Source of the DNA: Candidatus Methylobacter oryzae
Lineage (GTDB): Bacteria > Pseudomonadota > Gammaproteobacteria > Methylococcales > Methylomonadaceae
Direction of reading: 5' to 3'
DNA length: 64,000 nucleotides
NCBI RefSeq assembly: GCF_003994235.2
Contig: NZ_RYFG02000111.1
Location: forward strand, 21,233-85,232
Program-made: the position numbers and the translations under genes
The notes under the pieces: generated by a model
The model's database searches: none
Told to the model about the DNA's origin: nothing
Seen by the model: only the letters and a program-made list of their open reading frames with translations
In this document: positions 35,170 through 44,210 of the stretch, piece by piece
Numbering within the stretch: the stretch's first letter is position 1
Layout of the letters: each line of letters begins with the position of its first letter

Positions 35170-36285
35170 TTATTGTTACTGTCGCTTTTATTGGTCATTT
35201 ATATGATTAACAGTATAGATTTTGAATTCAATAAAACTTTTTGGAAGAACTCCAAGGCCGGCTTAGCGTTGCAGCGATGGTCATTTACTAGAGGTGAAAC
35301 TTCTCGTGCGGTTATTGTCGGGCTTAGTGAATTAAGCCGCAAATTAACCCACAAATTCAGGCAAAACCCGATGTTGGGCGTAGGCTGTATGGGGTTTTTC
35401 GACGATCGCTGGTCGGAACGCACGCAGTCGCCGGAGCAACATCAACCGGAAACGCTGCTGGGTACTATCGCATCGGCTCCTGAATTCGTTAAAACCTATA
35501 ACGTCCAGCATATCTACATCGCTTTACCGCTGTCCGCGCAGCCGAGGATTATGGCGTTACTCGATCAGTTGCGCGATACCACTGCATCGATTTACTTCAT
35601 ACCGGACATAGTCTCGTTTGATTTGATCCAGGCCAATATCAGCACGATAGACGGCATTCCGATTGTAGCCGTATGCGAAAGCCCGTTTGTCGGCATTAAC
35701 AGCGTCATTAAACGGATCAGCGACGTGGTGTTGTCGCTATCTATTTTGTCGTTGATCGCGCCGTTAATGTTGTTGATTGCCTCCGGCGTAAAGTTCAGCT
35801 CTCCTGGACCGGTGTTATTCAAACAGCGCCGTTACGGCTTGGATGGCAAGGAAATTGTGGTTTATAAATTTCGCAGCATGACGGTTATGGAAGACGACGG
35901 ACAGGTTAACCAGGCAACGCGGGGCGATCCGAGAATTACCCGGTTCGGCGCTTTTCTAAGAAAAACATCGATGGACGAGTTACCGCAGTTTATTAATGTG
36001 TTACAGGGGCGCATGAGCGTTGTCGGTCCGAGGCCTCATGCTATCAGTCATAACGAGATGTATCGCAGCCTGATCAAAGGCTACATGATCAGGCATAAGG
36101 TAAAACCCGGTATTACCGGTTGGGCGCAGGTTAACGGCTTCCGCGGCGAAACCGAGACGCTGGAAAAAATGCAGGCCCGGATTGATTACGATCTCGATTA
36201 CCTGCGCAATTGGTCGTTATTTCTCGACTTATTGATCATATTTAAAACTATCAACGTGGTCGTCAGGGATAAAAATGCTTACTAA
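35122..36285 (+). CDS. Undecaprenyl-phosphate sugar phosphotransferase (WcaJ-like), N-terminally truncated
   Basis: Polyisoprenyl-phosphate hexose-1-phosphate transferase, normally about 460 residues with four or five N-terminal membrane helices, starting exopolysaccharide repeat-unit synthesis. This ORF has 387 residues at most. The first 15 come from a family C repeat, one hydrophobic stretch follows (about 16-29), then the Rossmann-like middle domain (SRAVIVGLSEL, GFFDDR) and the intact catalytic domain: KRISDVVLS re-entrant helix, FKQRRYGLDGKEI, KFRSM, LRKTSMDELPQFINVLQGRMSVVGPRPH and KPGITGWAQVNGFRGET. None of the candidate starts (TTG 35122, ATG 35152, ATG 35203) has a good RBS. Minimal PglC-like relatives work without the helices, so activity is possible. 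Confidence 0.88.
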   Translation: MSSLSAQTKLMPFGHNLLLLSLLLVIYMINSIDFEFNKTFWKNSKAGLALQRWSFTRGETSRAVIVGLSELSRKLTHKFRQNPMLGVGCMGFFDDRWSERTQSPEQHQPETLLGTIASAPEFVKTYNVQHIYIALPLSAQPRIMALLDQLRDTTASIYFIPDIVSFDLIQANISTIDGIPIVAVCESPFVGINSVIKRISDVVLSLSILSLIAPLMLLIASGVKFSSPGPVLFKQRRYGLDGKEIVVYKFRSMTVMEDDGQVNQATRGDPRITRFGAFLRKTSMDELPQFINVLQGRMSVVGPRPHAISHNEMYRSLIKGYMIRHKVKPGITGWAQVNGFRGETETLEKMQARIDYDLDYLRNWSLFLDLLIIFKTINVVVRDKNAY

Positions 36286-37084
36286 TACTCAATCACAATG
36301 GTTCAACAAACGCTGTCTGTTGCTAATGGTTTTATTGCTGTTGTCCATTCAGCAAAGTCTAGCTGCCTACAATATTGGTCCGGACGATGTTTTGCGCATT
36401 TCCGTGTACGGTTATGAGGATTTAAAAACCGAAACCAGGGTTTCACCCGATGGCCGGATTACTTTTCCGTTAATCGGCGAAGTCGACGCCAGCGGAAAAT
36501 CGCCGATAGAGCTGGAAGAAGCGATTGCCGTGCGTTTAATCCAGGGAGGATTTATTCACGATGCCCAAGTCACTGTCGCGGTATTGAACCACGTCAGCCA
36601 GCAGGTATCGGTGTTGGGTTACGTCAACAAGCCGGGCCGTTATCCGCTGGATTCCGATAGTTCGATAGTCGATTTGATCGCGATGGCCGAAGGCATTGAT
36701 GAAATGGGCGACACCACGGTCATCGTGACGCGCAATGTCAATGGCAAGCTGCAACGTCAGGCGCTGGATTTAAAAGTTTACTTGGAAGATGACAAGAACA
36801 TCGCTCCGTTCAAGATGCTGCAAGGCGATCAAGTCTATGTGCCGAAAGCGCCGATGTTCTATATCTATGGCGAAGTGCAGCGTCCGGGCGGTTACCGGGT
36901 TGAACCGGGTATTTCTGTGGTCAAGGCATTGCCGCTCGGAGGCGGTTTGACGTTGCGCGGAACCGAGAACGGCATCGTCATCAAACGCAAGGATAAAAGC
37001 GGCGTTTTACAGGACGTCGATGTGGATTTAGGGGATGCGGTATTAAAAGACGATGTGATTTATGTTGGCGAACGATGGTTTTAG
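36275..37084 (+). CDS. Polysaccharide export protein (Wza/EpsE-like)
   Basis: Outer-membrane polysaccharide export protein of 269 residues. A signal peptide (to about SLAAYN, no clear lipobox) leads to the Poly_export domain (YNIGPDDVLRISVYGYEDL, VSPDGRITFPLIGEVDASGKS) and two SLBB repeats (VSVLGYVNKPGRYPL; FYIYGEVQRPGGYRV). It overlaps the WcaJ-like gene by 11 bp. With EpsF and EpsG it forms the export and chain-length machinery of a Wzy-type pathway. Confidence 0.92.
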   Translation: MLTNTQSQWFNKRCLLLMVLLLLSIQQSLAAYNIGPDDVLRISVYGYEDLKTETRVSPDGRITFPLIGEVDASGKSPIELEEAIAVRLIQGGFIHDAQVTVAVLNHVSQQVSVLGYVNKPGRYPLDSDSSIVDLIAMAEGIDEMGDTTVIVTRNVNGKLQRQALDLKVYLEDDKNIAPFKMLQGDQVYVPKAPMFYIYGEVQRPGGYRVEPGISVVKALPLGGGLTLRGTENGIVIKRKDKSGVLQDVDVDLGDAVLKDDVIYVGERWF

Positions 37085-37310
37085 GATTTGCTTAAAACAA
37101 CGTCCCGGTTTAGCCGGGTTGGGGTGCCGGCTTGTCAGGACGCCGTGAATACCTCCGCGTAGGCTTGCGCCGCCGATACCTGACAAGCGAGCACTCTTAC
37201 TGAAAATGATGTTATTTAGGACACTATCCTTAGCACGCGGCAAATAGTCCCATGCCGGTGTATGGCCTTTACCGGTTGCTCAAGTTGAGCCAATAACATA
37301 ACGGAACATT

Positions 37311-38744
37311 ATGAACTTTCATCAATTTATTAATATCCTTCTGTCGCATAGAACGGTCGTTTTGTCGGTATTGATGATGACGGTCTTGACGACGTTGGGG
37401 ATCAGTCTGTGGCTGCCGAAGCAATATATCGCCACGACTTCGATAGTGGTCGATCAGCGCAGCGTCGATCCGGTAACCGGCCTGACTTTGCCGGTGCAGT
37501 TGCTGCCGGGCTACATAGCCACGCAGGTCGACGTGATCAGCAGTCATAATGTCGCGCGTAAAGTGGTCGATAAACTAAAGCTCAGCGAGGACGCGAAAAC
37601 CCAAGCCGAATTTGCAAAAGCTAAAAGCGTCGGCGATATCCGGGACTGGGTTGCGGAGTCTCTATTGAAGAAATTGGAAGTTAAACCTTCGCACGAAAGT
37701 AGTGTGATGCAAGTTGACTTTACTTTTACCGATCCGCATTTGGCCGCGAATATTGCCAATGCTTTTGCCGATGCCTATATACAAACCAGCATTGAGTTAC
37801 AGGCCCAACCGGCAAAATTAAGCGCGGATTGGTTCGACTCGCAAATGGGCTCATTGCGGGAGAATCTTGAGCATGCGCAATCGGTTCTGTCCACCTATCA
37901 ACAGCAACACGGTATCGTTTCAACCGAAGATCGCATCGACCTGGAAAATTCCCGCCTTTCCGAGTTATCAAGGCAATTGGTCGAAAATCAGGCGCGCACC
38001 AGCGAATTGCAGTCCAGAAAGGATTTGCTGGCCTCCACGCTGAAGCAGGGAGGGTCGTCAGAGTCGCTGCAAGAGGTGTTGACCAGTCCGGTGATTCAAT
38101 CCTTAAAGGCTGAATTGGCAAAAGCGGAGGCCAAGTTTGCCGAATTGTCCAAGCGTATCGATGTCAATCATCCGCAATATAAACAAGCAAAAGCCGAAGT
38201 GGGAAGTCTGAAACAAAGAGTTCAGTCTGAAGTGAGAATGGTGTTAGACAGCATCGCAGGTGGAGTCGCTTCTTCCAATCAACGCGACAAGATAATCGCC
38301 AATGCCCTTGCTGAGCAGAAAGCCAAGGTATTGGAATTAAAAAAACAGCACGACGAAATAAGGGTGCTTAATCGCGAGGTGGAAAACGCCCAGCGAATCT
38401 ACGATGCGGCTTTGCAGCGAGCGGTGCAAAGCCGCATGGAAAGCGAAATGCGTCAAACCAATACCGCGGTTCTCAATCCCGCTGTGCCGCCGCAAAAGCC
38501 CGCCAAGCCCAAGGTGCTGATCAACGTGATTTTATCGGTCTTCCTGGGGAGTATATTGGGCATGGGCTCGGCGTTAGCGGCGGAGCTAATGGATCGCCGG
38601 GTCAGATCCGCTTTCGATGTTTCGGAGTTGGCCGTCCCTGTATTCGCGGTCATTTCCCTTCCGGCCGCAAAGCCAAGCCGAGTGGCTCGGCTGTCTCATC
38701 TTGACAGTCCTGGCGACGGTTCCAACAACCGAGGTAATGCATAA
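37311..38744 (+). CDS. epsF: Chain-length determinant protein EpsF (Wzz family)
   Basis: Inner-membrane polysaccharide co-polymerase, 477 residues. The Wzz domain starts at the N-terminal helix (about 17-35, VVLSVLMMTVLTTLGISLWLP) and continues with IATTSIVVDQRSVDPVTG. The centre is coiled coil (about 170-370, heptad-rich with many Lys/Glu/Gln). A second helix near 405-427 follows the Pro-rich AVPPQKPAKPK, the usual PxxP motif. The C-terminal cytoplasmic tail leads to the EpsG kinase gene. A 226-bp spacer separates it from the exporter gene; its stop overlaps the next ATG by one base (TAATG). Confidence 0.9.
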   Translation: MNFHQFINILLSHRTVVLSVLMMTVLTTLGISLWLPKQYIATTSIVVDQRSVDPVTGLTLPVQLLPGYIATQVDVISSHNVARKVVDKLKLSEDAKTQAEFAKAKSVGDIRDWVAESLLKKLEVKPSHESSVMQVDFTFTDPHLAANIANAFADAYIQTSIELQAQPAKLSADWFDSQMGSLRENLEHAQSVLSTYQQQHGIVSTEDRIDLENSRLSELSRQLVENQARTSELQSRKDLLASTLKQGGSSESLQEVLTSPVIQSLKAELAKAEAKFAELSKRIDVNHPQYKQAKAEVGSLKQRVQSEVRMVLDSIAGGVASSNQRDKIIANALAEQKAKVLELKKQHDEIRVLNREVENAQRIYDAALQRAVQSRMESEMRQTNTAVLNPAVPPQKPAKPKVLINVILSVFLGSILGMGSALAAELMDRRVRSAFDVSELAVPVFAVISLPAAKPSRVARLSHLDSPGDGSNNRGNA

Positions 38745-39625
38745 TGCAAGCACACACTATATTCAATAACAAGATGAGCAATAAAGTAAGCAGAATAGAA
38801 AATACCGCTTCAATGGGGGCGCTGTTACTGGATGCCGGAAAAATCAGCGCCCGTGACGCTGAGCGTATCATTGCGCTGCAAAAGCAAAAAGGCATGCTCT
38901 TCGGCGATGCGGCAAAGCTGCTGGGATTGGTCAACGACGACGACATACAGCGCGCTTTATCATATCAATTCGATTTTCCATTCCTGAGTACCTCCGAAGA
39001 AAGCTTCAGCCAGGAACTGGTCGCTGCCTATCAGCCGATGAGTCCGCAAGTGGAAGCATTAAGAGCCGTGCGAGGTCAATTAATGCTGCGCTGGTTTACC
39101 GATGTCCACAAAACTTTGACGTTGGTCAGCCTCGGCCGCGGCGAAGGCCGAAGCTTGATGGCCGCCAATCTGGCGATTGTTTTTTCCCAACTTGGCGAGC
39201 GTACTTTGCTAATCGATGCCGATCTACGGCAGCCGCGGCAGCATACGTTGTTCAAGCTGCAGAGCGTTTACGGCTTGTCCGATGTGTTGGCCGGACGCGC
39301 CGATTTAACGGTTATTACGCGGATTCCGGCGTTCCGGGATTTATCGATCTTACCGGCAGGTACTGTGCCGCCGAATCCGGTCGAGCTGATCAGCAGAGGT
39401 TTGAAAAGTTGTCTTCGAGAACTGCAAGCGCAATTTGACGTCATCCTGATCGACACTCCGCCGGCAGAGCAGGCTATCGATGCGCAAATTGTCGCTGCGA
39501 ATTGTGGCGGCGCTCTTTTAGTCGTTCGCCAACATAAAACCCGGATGAATGATTTAGAGTTATTAAAAGACGCTTTACACGACACAGGCAGCCAATGCCT
39601 CGGTGTGGTGCTGACAGATTTTTGA
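38744..39625 (+). CDS. epsG: EpsG-type tyrosine-kinase-like protein with altered Walker A
   Basis: A 293-residue cytoplasmic partner of the chain-length protein. Residues 20-90 resemble the N-terminal MshEN/GspE-like domain (LLDAGKISARDAERIIALQK, GMLFGDAAKLLGLV). The BY-kinase P-loop domain follows: SLGRGEGRSLMAANLAI (about 127-143), Walker A' LLIDADLRQPRQH (about 154) and VILIDTPP (about 232). The Walker A Lys is replaced by Arg (GEGRS, not GEGKS), which appears characteristic of EpsG-type proteins. There is no C-terminal Tyr cluster. It is translationally coupled to epsF. Confidence 0.85.
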   Translation: MQAHTIFNNKMSNKVSRIENTASMGALLLDAGKISARDAERIIALQKQKGMLFGDAAKLLGLVNDDDIQRALSYQFDFPFLSTSEESFSQELVAAYQPMSPQVEALRAVRGQLMLRWFTDVHKTLTLVSLGRGEGRSLMAANLAIVFSQLGERTLLIDADLRQPRQHTLFKLQSVYGLSDVLAGRADLTVITRIPAFRDLSILPAGTVPPNPVELISRGLKSCLRELQAQFDVILIDTPPAEQAIDAQIVAANCGGALLVVRQHKTRMNDLELLKDALHDTGSQCLGVVLTDF

Positions 39626-40138
39626 GCGTTGGGAGTGTTGTAGTATGATGAATATTCAGTTTAATTAATGGTGTTAATTTGCTGAATATTATATAATTTA
39701 TTGCTTTTATAGATCCGTAGATACTATGGGTTTCATTGGATGACACTATCGCTATGCAATCGGTTTTGCATTTATTTCCTCAAGTAGACAAGCGGAATTT
39801 CAACTCCGGCCTCCTTTATCTTATCTGTGATAATGCGCAATATTACCGGCTTATATCCAAAGGGCATCAGTTTCGTTTGAGCAGACGAGCCGCTCAACTC
39901 AGCTTTAATATACGGATTAATTTAAGATTCCCTTTTCTTTCCATGGCAAACTTAATTAAACGCATATTTTTATTAAGAGTTCTGTATGAAAAGTATTAGG
40001 AGACTTCATATATTCAAAAAAGCGATGATGAATAACAGATTTCGATAAAGGAACTATACTATTATCAATCGAGAATTTTCAGTATCCCGGCAATATTTAA
40101 GTGCTGAATATCCGTTTACAATAATTATAAAACTTGGC
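39626..40138. other. Gap with a family C repeat, no gene seen
   Basis: A family C copy lies at 39850-39908 (TTATATCCAAAGGGCATCAG...GAGCCGCTCAACTCAGC). The remaining sequence is AT-rich. A 63-codon antisense frame and an 87-codon frame crossing the repeat look non-coding. Confidence 0.55.
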
Positions 40139-40282
40139 ATGACTATGATAACCAAAACCATTATATCGTTCGGCTTGTTATTGCCGCATAATGCCTGTGC
40201 CGGCGAAAATATTAGCCAAACCAAAGGCGAGGGCGAAATCATTAATATCGGCTTTAGAAGCTTATTACCTATAGCGGTGTAA
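40139..40282 (+). CDS. Small ORF of 47 residues with signal-like N-terminus
   Basis: Begins MTMITKTIISFGLLLPHNACAGENIS, which looks like a short signal peptide, and ends 3 bp before epsL. There is no good RBS. It may be a small exported peptide or chance; evidence is weak. Confidence 0.3.
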   Translation: MTMITKTIISFGLLLPHNACAGENISQTKGEGEIINIGFRSLLPIAV

Positions 40283-40285
40283 ATA

Positions 40286-41554
40286 ATGGGATTATTAGTT
40301 TTGGATTATCGGCAGTGCCATAGTAAAAACGATGCGATTAAGAGTAAGTATTTATTATCGTGTTTTATAGTGTTGTTAGGAGGATCTCTACCCGATAAGA
40401 CTTATGCGGTAGTTTCACCGGACGATACTTTCAAGCCATACGTTGCTTCCACCTTGCTGTATGACAGTAACTTTTTGCGTTTATCCGATAGCGTCGATAC
40501 GGTGGCGGTTACAGGGCAAAGCGATAGAAGCGATTTCATTAAACAAGTCGCGGCCGGCTTTGATATGGATTGGAAAATCCAACGGCAGCATTTCATCGTC
40601 AAAGCAAATGTTAACCAAAACTGGTTTCAAACTTTTACCAATTTGGATTACACCGGCTGGGATACGCGCGCCCAATGGAATTGGCAAATAGGAAACAATT
40701 GGGATGGCGAGATTGGCTACTCCAATGCTCAAGCGTTAGGCAGCTTTGCGCAATTGCATAGCGTGGTAAACAACCTGATAAATAATCAACGCTATTTTGC
40801 CAATGCCGGCTACTTGTTTCATCCCAACGGCAAAATCAAGCTTGGCGTGTTTCGGACAGAAACCGAGTTTGACGGCACCAGCCGGCGATTCAGTAATAAT
40901 ACTGAAGATAATGCGGAACTTGACCTGCAATATCTCAGTCCCGGCGGTAGTGTTTACGGGTTGCGGGTGATTGCAACCGACGGACAATATCCGCAACGCC
41001 AGATAACTCCCGGCAGCACTCAGGATGACGCTTATACCCGGATGAGTTATGCGTTGACTTGGGATTGGCGGGCTAACAATAAAACGCGCGTCGACGGATT
41101 TGTCGGTTACACGCAACAAGACTATGCGCATTTTGGCGTTCGTAATTTTTCCGATGTCACCGCGCAGCTTAACCTGGGCTGGCAAGCCAGCGAAAAAACA
41201 CTGCTGGAACTGTCCGGAAGACGTTTAATTAGCCAGGCTGACAACTTGTTTGCCAGCTTCGTGCTTACTCAAGGCGTATGGTTTAATGTTAATTGGCAGC
41301 CGACTCCCAAAATTGCTTTAAAATTGCCGATGTCTTACCAGCAGCAAGAGTATCTGGGCGGTGGCGGCTCTAGCGTCGCGGGGTTTGAGCAACAAAAGGA
41401 CGACGTCGGCAATGTTGGGCTTAATTTGATGTATCAACCGTTGGATAGTGTCAGCATCGGCCCTGTGTTGAGCTTCGAAAAGCGCGATTCCAATATTCCG
41501 ATCGCGTCTTACGAAAGCAAATCCGCCGGCGTTAATTTGCAAGCGGCTTTTTAG
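40286..41554 (+). CDS. epsL: Exopolysaccharide operon outer-membrane protein EpsL
   Basis: A 422-residue predicted beta-barrel protein. It has a signal peptide (after a charged N-terminus, LLSCFIVLLGGSLPDKTYA), followed by the EpsL-like start DDTFKPYVASTLLYDSNFLRL. Alternating hydrophobic/polar strands with aromatic girdles run to the end, which closes in the motif SYESKSAGVNLQAAF with a terminal Phe, as outer-membrane proteins do. It belongs with EpsF and EpsG. A role in surface export or adhesion of the polysaccharide is inferred. Confidence 0.82.
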   Translation: MGLLVLDYRQCHSKNDAIKSKYLLSCFIVLLGGSLPDKTYAVVSPDDTFKPYVASTLLYDSNFLRLSDSVDTVAVTGQSDRSDFIKQVAAGFDMDWKIQRQHFIVKANVNQNWFQTFTNLDYTGWDTRAQWNWQIGNNWDGEIGYSNAQALGSFAQLHSVVNNLINNQRYFANAGYLFHPNGKIKLGVFRTETEFDGTSRRFSNNTEDNAELDLQYLSPGGSVYGLRVIATDGQYPQRQITPGSTQDDAYTRMSYALTWDWRANNKTRVDGFVGYTQQDYAHFGVRNFSDVTAQLNLGWQASEKTLLELSGRRLISQADNLFASFVLTQGVWFNVNWQPTPKIALKLPMSYQQQEYLGGGGSSVAGFEQQKDDVGNVGLNLMYQPLDSVSIGPVLSFEKRDSNIPIASYESKSAGVNLQAAF

Positions 41555-42112
41555 ATCATTCGTTAAACACTGATAGCTTTCTTTGTCATGGCCTTGTTTT
41601 AGTCATTAGGCGAAGAAGGCCGGACGTTTCAAAAGTAATAGCCCATCCCTTTTAGCTGTCGATCATCTACAGTAAGCGTATGCCATATTCAATTGTTTGG
41701 ATTTGGTTGGCGGCGCGTTAAAGCTTTTTCTCCGTGTTTATAGGCGATCAAGATCAAGCCTTGATCTTGATCGTCTGCATTTCTCCGGTTTGATTATTTA
41801 ACTAACTTGTTGGGGCCTCCTGCCAGCTATTCAATGATAAAAAGGACCGGATCGATAAGGTCGAGATATTTTTAGCTCATGGTTTTTAGGCGGAATTTGT
41901 TAGATTTTTGAACAACCTCTAAATTAACAACGCCGAGCTCTTTATATTTTAGCCACTGATTTATCAATCTATTAAGAGTAATTAAGTTACAAAGTTGTGA
42001 AAATCGGAACAATTCCACTAGAATTGTCGGCTGGTAGAGACGAGGATATTAAAAGAATCAAAAGCCGCGTCTTGATGTGCAATTAATTTTACCCTAACGC
42101 GGAGATTTTACT
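41555..42112. other. 558-bp gap downstream of epsL
   Basis: No gene seen. The only structured element is the perfect palindrome at 41745-41773. The 120 bp before 42113 are AT-rich and probably hold the promoter of the next gene. Confidence 0.5.
41745..41773. terminator. Perfect 14-bp palindrome
   Basis: CGATCAAGATCAAG and CTTGATCTTGATCG are exact complements around a single base. Each arm also repeats GATCAA twice. There is no T-run. It may be a terminator for epsL or a protein-binding site. Confidence 0.5.
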
Positions 42113-43804
42113 TTGGAATTTTCAAACGGGTTCTTTATTCAATTTATCAGATTAGCCGGACCTTTTTGGTATTCTGAAAACAAGTCCACTATTCGCAGGC
42201 TGACTTTGGCTTTATTCATGCTTACCATCATGCAGATCGGTATTGCGGTGGTGATTACAGTGTGGAGCGCCGATCTTTTCAATGCGCTTGAACAACGCTC
42301 AATGGGGGGATTATTTACGCAGATTGGCTTGATTGTGCTGATTTTCGGAGCCAATATAGCCGTTACTACCGCGCATTTTAAAGTTAAGCGACGCTTGCAG
42401 CTTGATTGGCGAAGCTGGTTAACTCAACACTTGATCAGTAAATGGATGACCGAAGGCCGCCATTATCTGGTTACCCACATTCAGGGAGCGCATGATAATC
42501 CGGATGGGCGGATTGCTGAAGATATCCGCATTGCGACTGAAGCGGCTCTCGATCTTAGTCACTCTTTAGTCTATTGCTCGTTGGTGCTGATAAGTTTTAC
42601 CAAAATTCTCTGGACCCTTTCCGGTGTTGTTACGCTTAATTTATTATTTTTCGAGATTCCCATCTACGGGCATTTGGTTTGGCTAGCGATAATTTATGCG
42701 GCTTGCGCATCTTCGCTGGGCTGGTGGTTAGGCCGGCCTTATACGAGGGCAACCGATGCCAGACAGACCGTGGAAGCCAATTTCAGGTTCGGTCTGGTCA
42801 CAGCGCGAGAAAACTCCCTGGCGATTGCGCTGGTTCATGGGGAAGCCAATGAGCAAAGCCGTTTCATCGGTCTTTTTAACGATATTATCTACGCTTGGCA
42901 GCGGCAAACCCTTGCTTGGTCGCATCTGTTCATGCTTACGTCCGGTTACTCGGTATTGTCTATGGCGTTTCCTATTCTGGTGTCCGCGCCTCGCTATATC
43001 CTCGGCAGTATCTCGCTCGGTGCGTTGATGCAATCGGCCCAGGCGTTCCAGCAAACGGCCGGAGCGCTATCCTGGCCGGTTGACAACATGGCTAAAGTTG
43101 CGGAATGGCGAGCCTCGGTTGAGCGGGTATTAGGCTTGGCTAATGGCTTGGAGCGCTTGGAACAGGAAATCGCCCGCCATGATCCGCATCGGATTCACCT
43201 GAAAAAAACGGAACAGAATGTTTTGAGTTTTCGCGAGTTATGCATCATCAGGCTGGATGGAGTGGTGTGCGTATCGGAGATGAATGACGAAATCAGGCCG
43301 GGAGAGCGCGTACTGATTGCCGGCAATGCTTTTACCGGTTCCAAGTTGTTTAAGGCGATTGTCGGTTTGTGGCCGTGGGGTGAAGGCGCTATTGAGTTGC
43401 CGCCGGATCCTGTGTTCTTTATGCCGCCGCGACCTTATTTACCGACCGGGACGTTGCGGGCGGCAATCTGTTACCCGTCTGTTCATTCGGAATATGCCGA
43501 GTCTGCTATTACCGATGCGCTTGAACTGGTCGGTTTGCAAGATTTGCATGAGCTGCTAGACCGCGAAGATAATTGGGCTGGCGCACTTTCTCGTGAACAG
43601 CAACAGCGTCTGGGCGTGGTTCGGTTGTTATTGCAACAACCCAAGTGGATCTTATTGCAGGAAGCAATGGATTCGCTCGACTCTTCATGGGAAATGCGAA
43701 TGCTGCGCTTGATAGCCCAAAAACTTCCGGATGCGGCAATCTTGACCATCACCAATGAGCCGATGGCGGAAGCCTTCCATCAACGGCGGATCGTATTGCA
43801 ATAG
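42113..43804 (+). CDS. SbmA/BacA-YddA type ABC protein with degenerate ATPase
   Basis: A 563-residue fused protein. The membrane domain (about 1-340) matches ABC_membrane_2: FYNALE-like ITVWSADLFNALEQRS, WRSWLTQHLISKWM, HDNPDGRIAEDIR and SLGALMQSAQAFQQTAGALSW. In intact relatives the ATPase has GxSGxGKST, LSLGEQQR and FLDEATSALD. Here the Walker A region reads IAGNAFTGSKLFKAI (about 400) without GKS/T, the signature reads LSREQQQRL (about 492), Walker B reads ILLQEAMDSLD (about 513; Asp to Gln before Glu) and the switch His is missing (ILTITNEP). ATP hydrolysis therefore looks impaired. The reading frame is full length, so it is not a plain pseudogene. Confidence 0.85.
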   Translation: MEFSNGFFIQFIRLAGPFWYSENKSTIRRLTLALFMLTIMQIGIAVVITVWSADLFNALEQRSMGGLFTQIGLIVLIFGANIAVTTAHFKVKRRLQLDWRSWLTQHLISKWMTEGRHYLVTHIQGAHDNPDGRIAEDIRIATEAALDLSHSLVYCSLVLISFTKILWTLSGVVTLNLLFFEIPIYGHLVWLAIIYAACASSLGWWLGRPYTRATDARQTVEANFRFGLVTARENSLAIALVHGEANEQSRFIGLFNDIIYAWQRQTLAWSHLFMLTSGYSVLSMAFPILVSAPRYILGSISLGALMQSAQAFQQTAGALSWPVDNMAKVAEWRASVERVLGLANGLERLEQEIARHDPHRIHLKKTEQNVLSFRELCIIRLDGVVCVSEMNDEIRPGERVLIAGNAFTGSKLFKAIVGLWPWGEGAIELPPDPVFFMPPRPYLPTGTLRAAICYPSVHSEYAESAITDALELVGLQDLHELLDREDNWAGALSREQQQRLGVVRLLLQQPKWILLQEAMDSLDSSWEMRMLRLIAQKLPDAAILTITNEPMAEAFHQRRIVLQ

Positions 43805-43824
43805 CTTTTGTCTAAAAAAAGAGA

Positions 43825-43976
43825 ACACGGATTTTTATGGATTGACGCGGTTAAGACGTTAGTCCCGTAAAAACCCGTGCCAATCCGTCGTATCCGTGCT
43901 TTCCGTCGACAAGGACGGGAAATAGTCCCGCCATTTCTCTACATTGACCTCCAGGGATGGAGGAAATGCCGAGTTC
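43825..43976. repeat. Family B repeat and family A fragment
   Basis: ACACGGATTTTTATGGATTG and CCGTAAAAACCCGTGCC form the family B arms (43827-43885), then CCGTCGTATCCGTG. At 43949-43976 lies CTCCAGGGATGGAGGAAATGCCGAG, a piece of the family A core. The space from here to 44210 holds no recognised gene. Confidence 0.65.
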
Positions 43977-44210
43977 CCTCTTTAAATATCTCCGCCTCCG
44001 CCAATATTGATGTCGTTTAATTCGGTTAGGCTTCTATACCTGCGCACGCGTGGCCGAAAGTACTTTACTCCGGCTTTCAGTTTGATATTCCTGATAAAAT
44101 TTGACGGGATTTTCTTTATCACGTTTAATGTAATTTTTCGCTTATACCGGTTTTTGTTCACGGCGTTTCGTTTAACGCTATTTTCCAGCCAGCAAAAGAG
44201 GAAGATCGAC

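Noticed and set aside
39736..39999. 87-codon plus-strand frame after epsG
   Set aside because: Much of it is encoded by a family C repeat and AT-rich intergenic DNA; no family resemblance.
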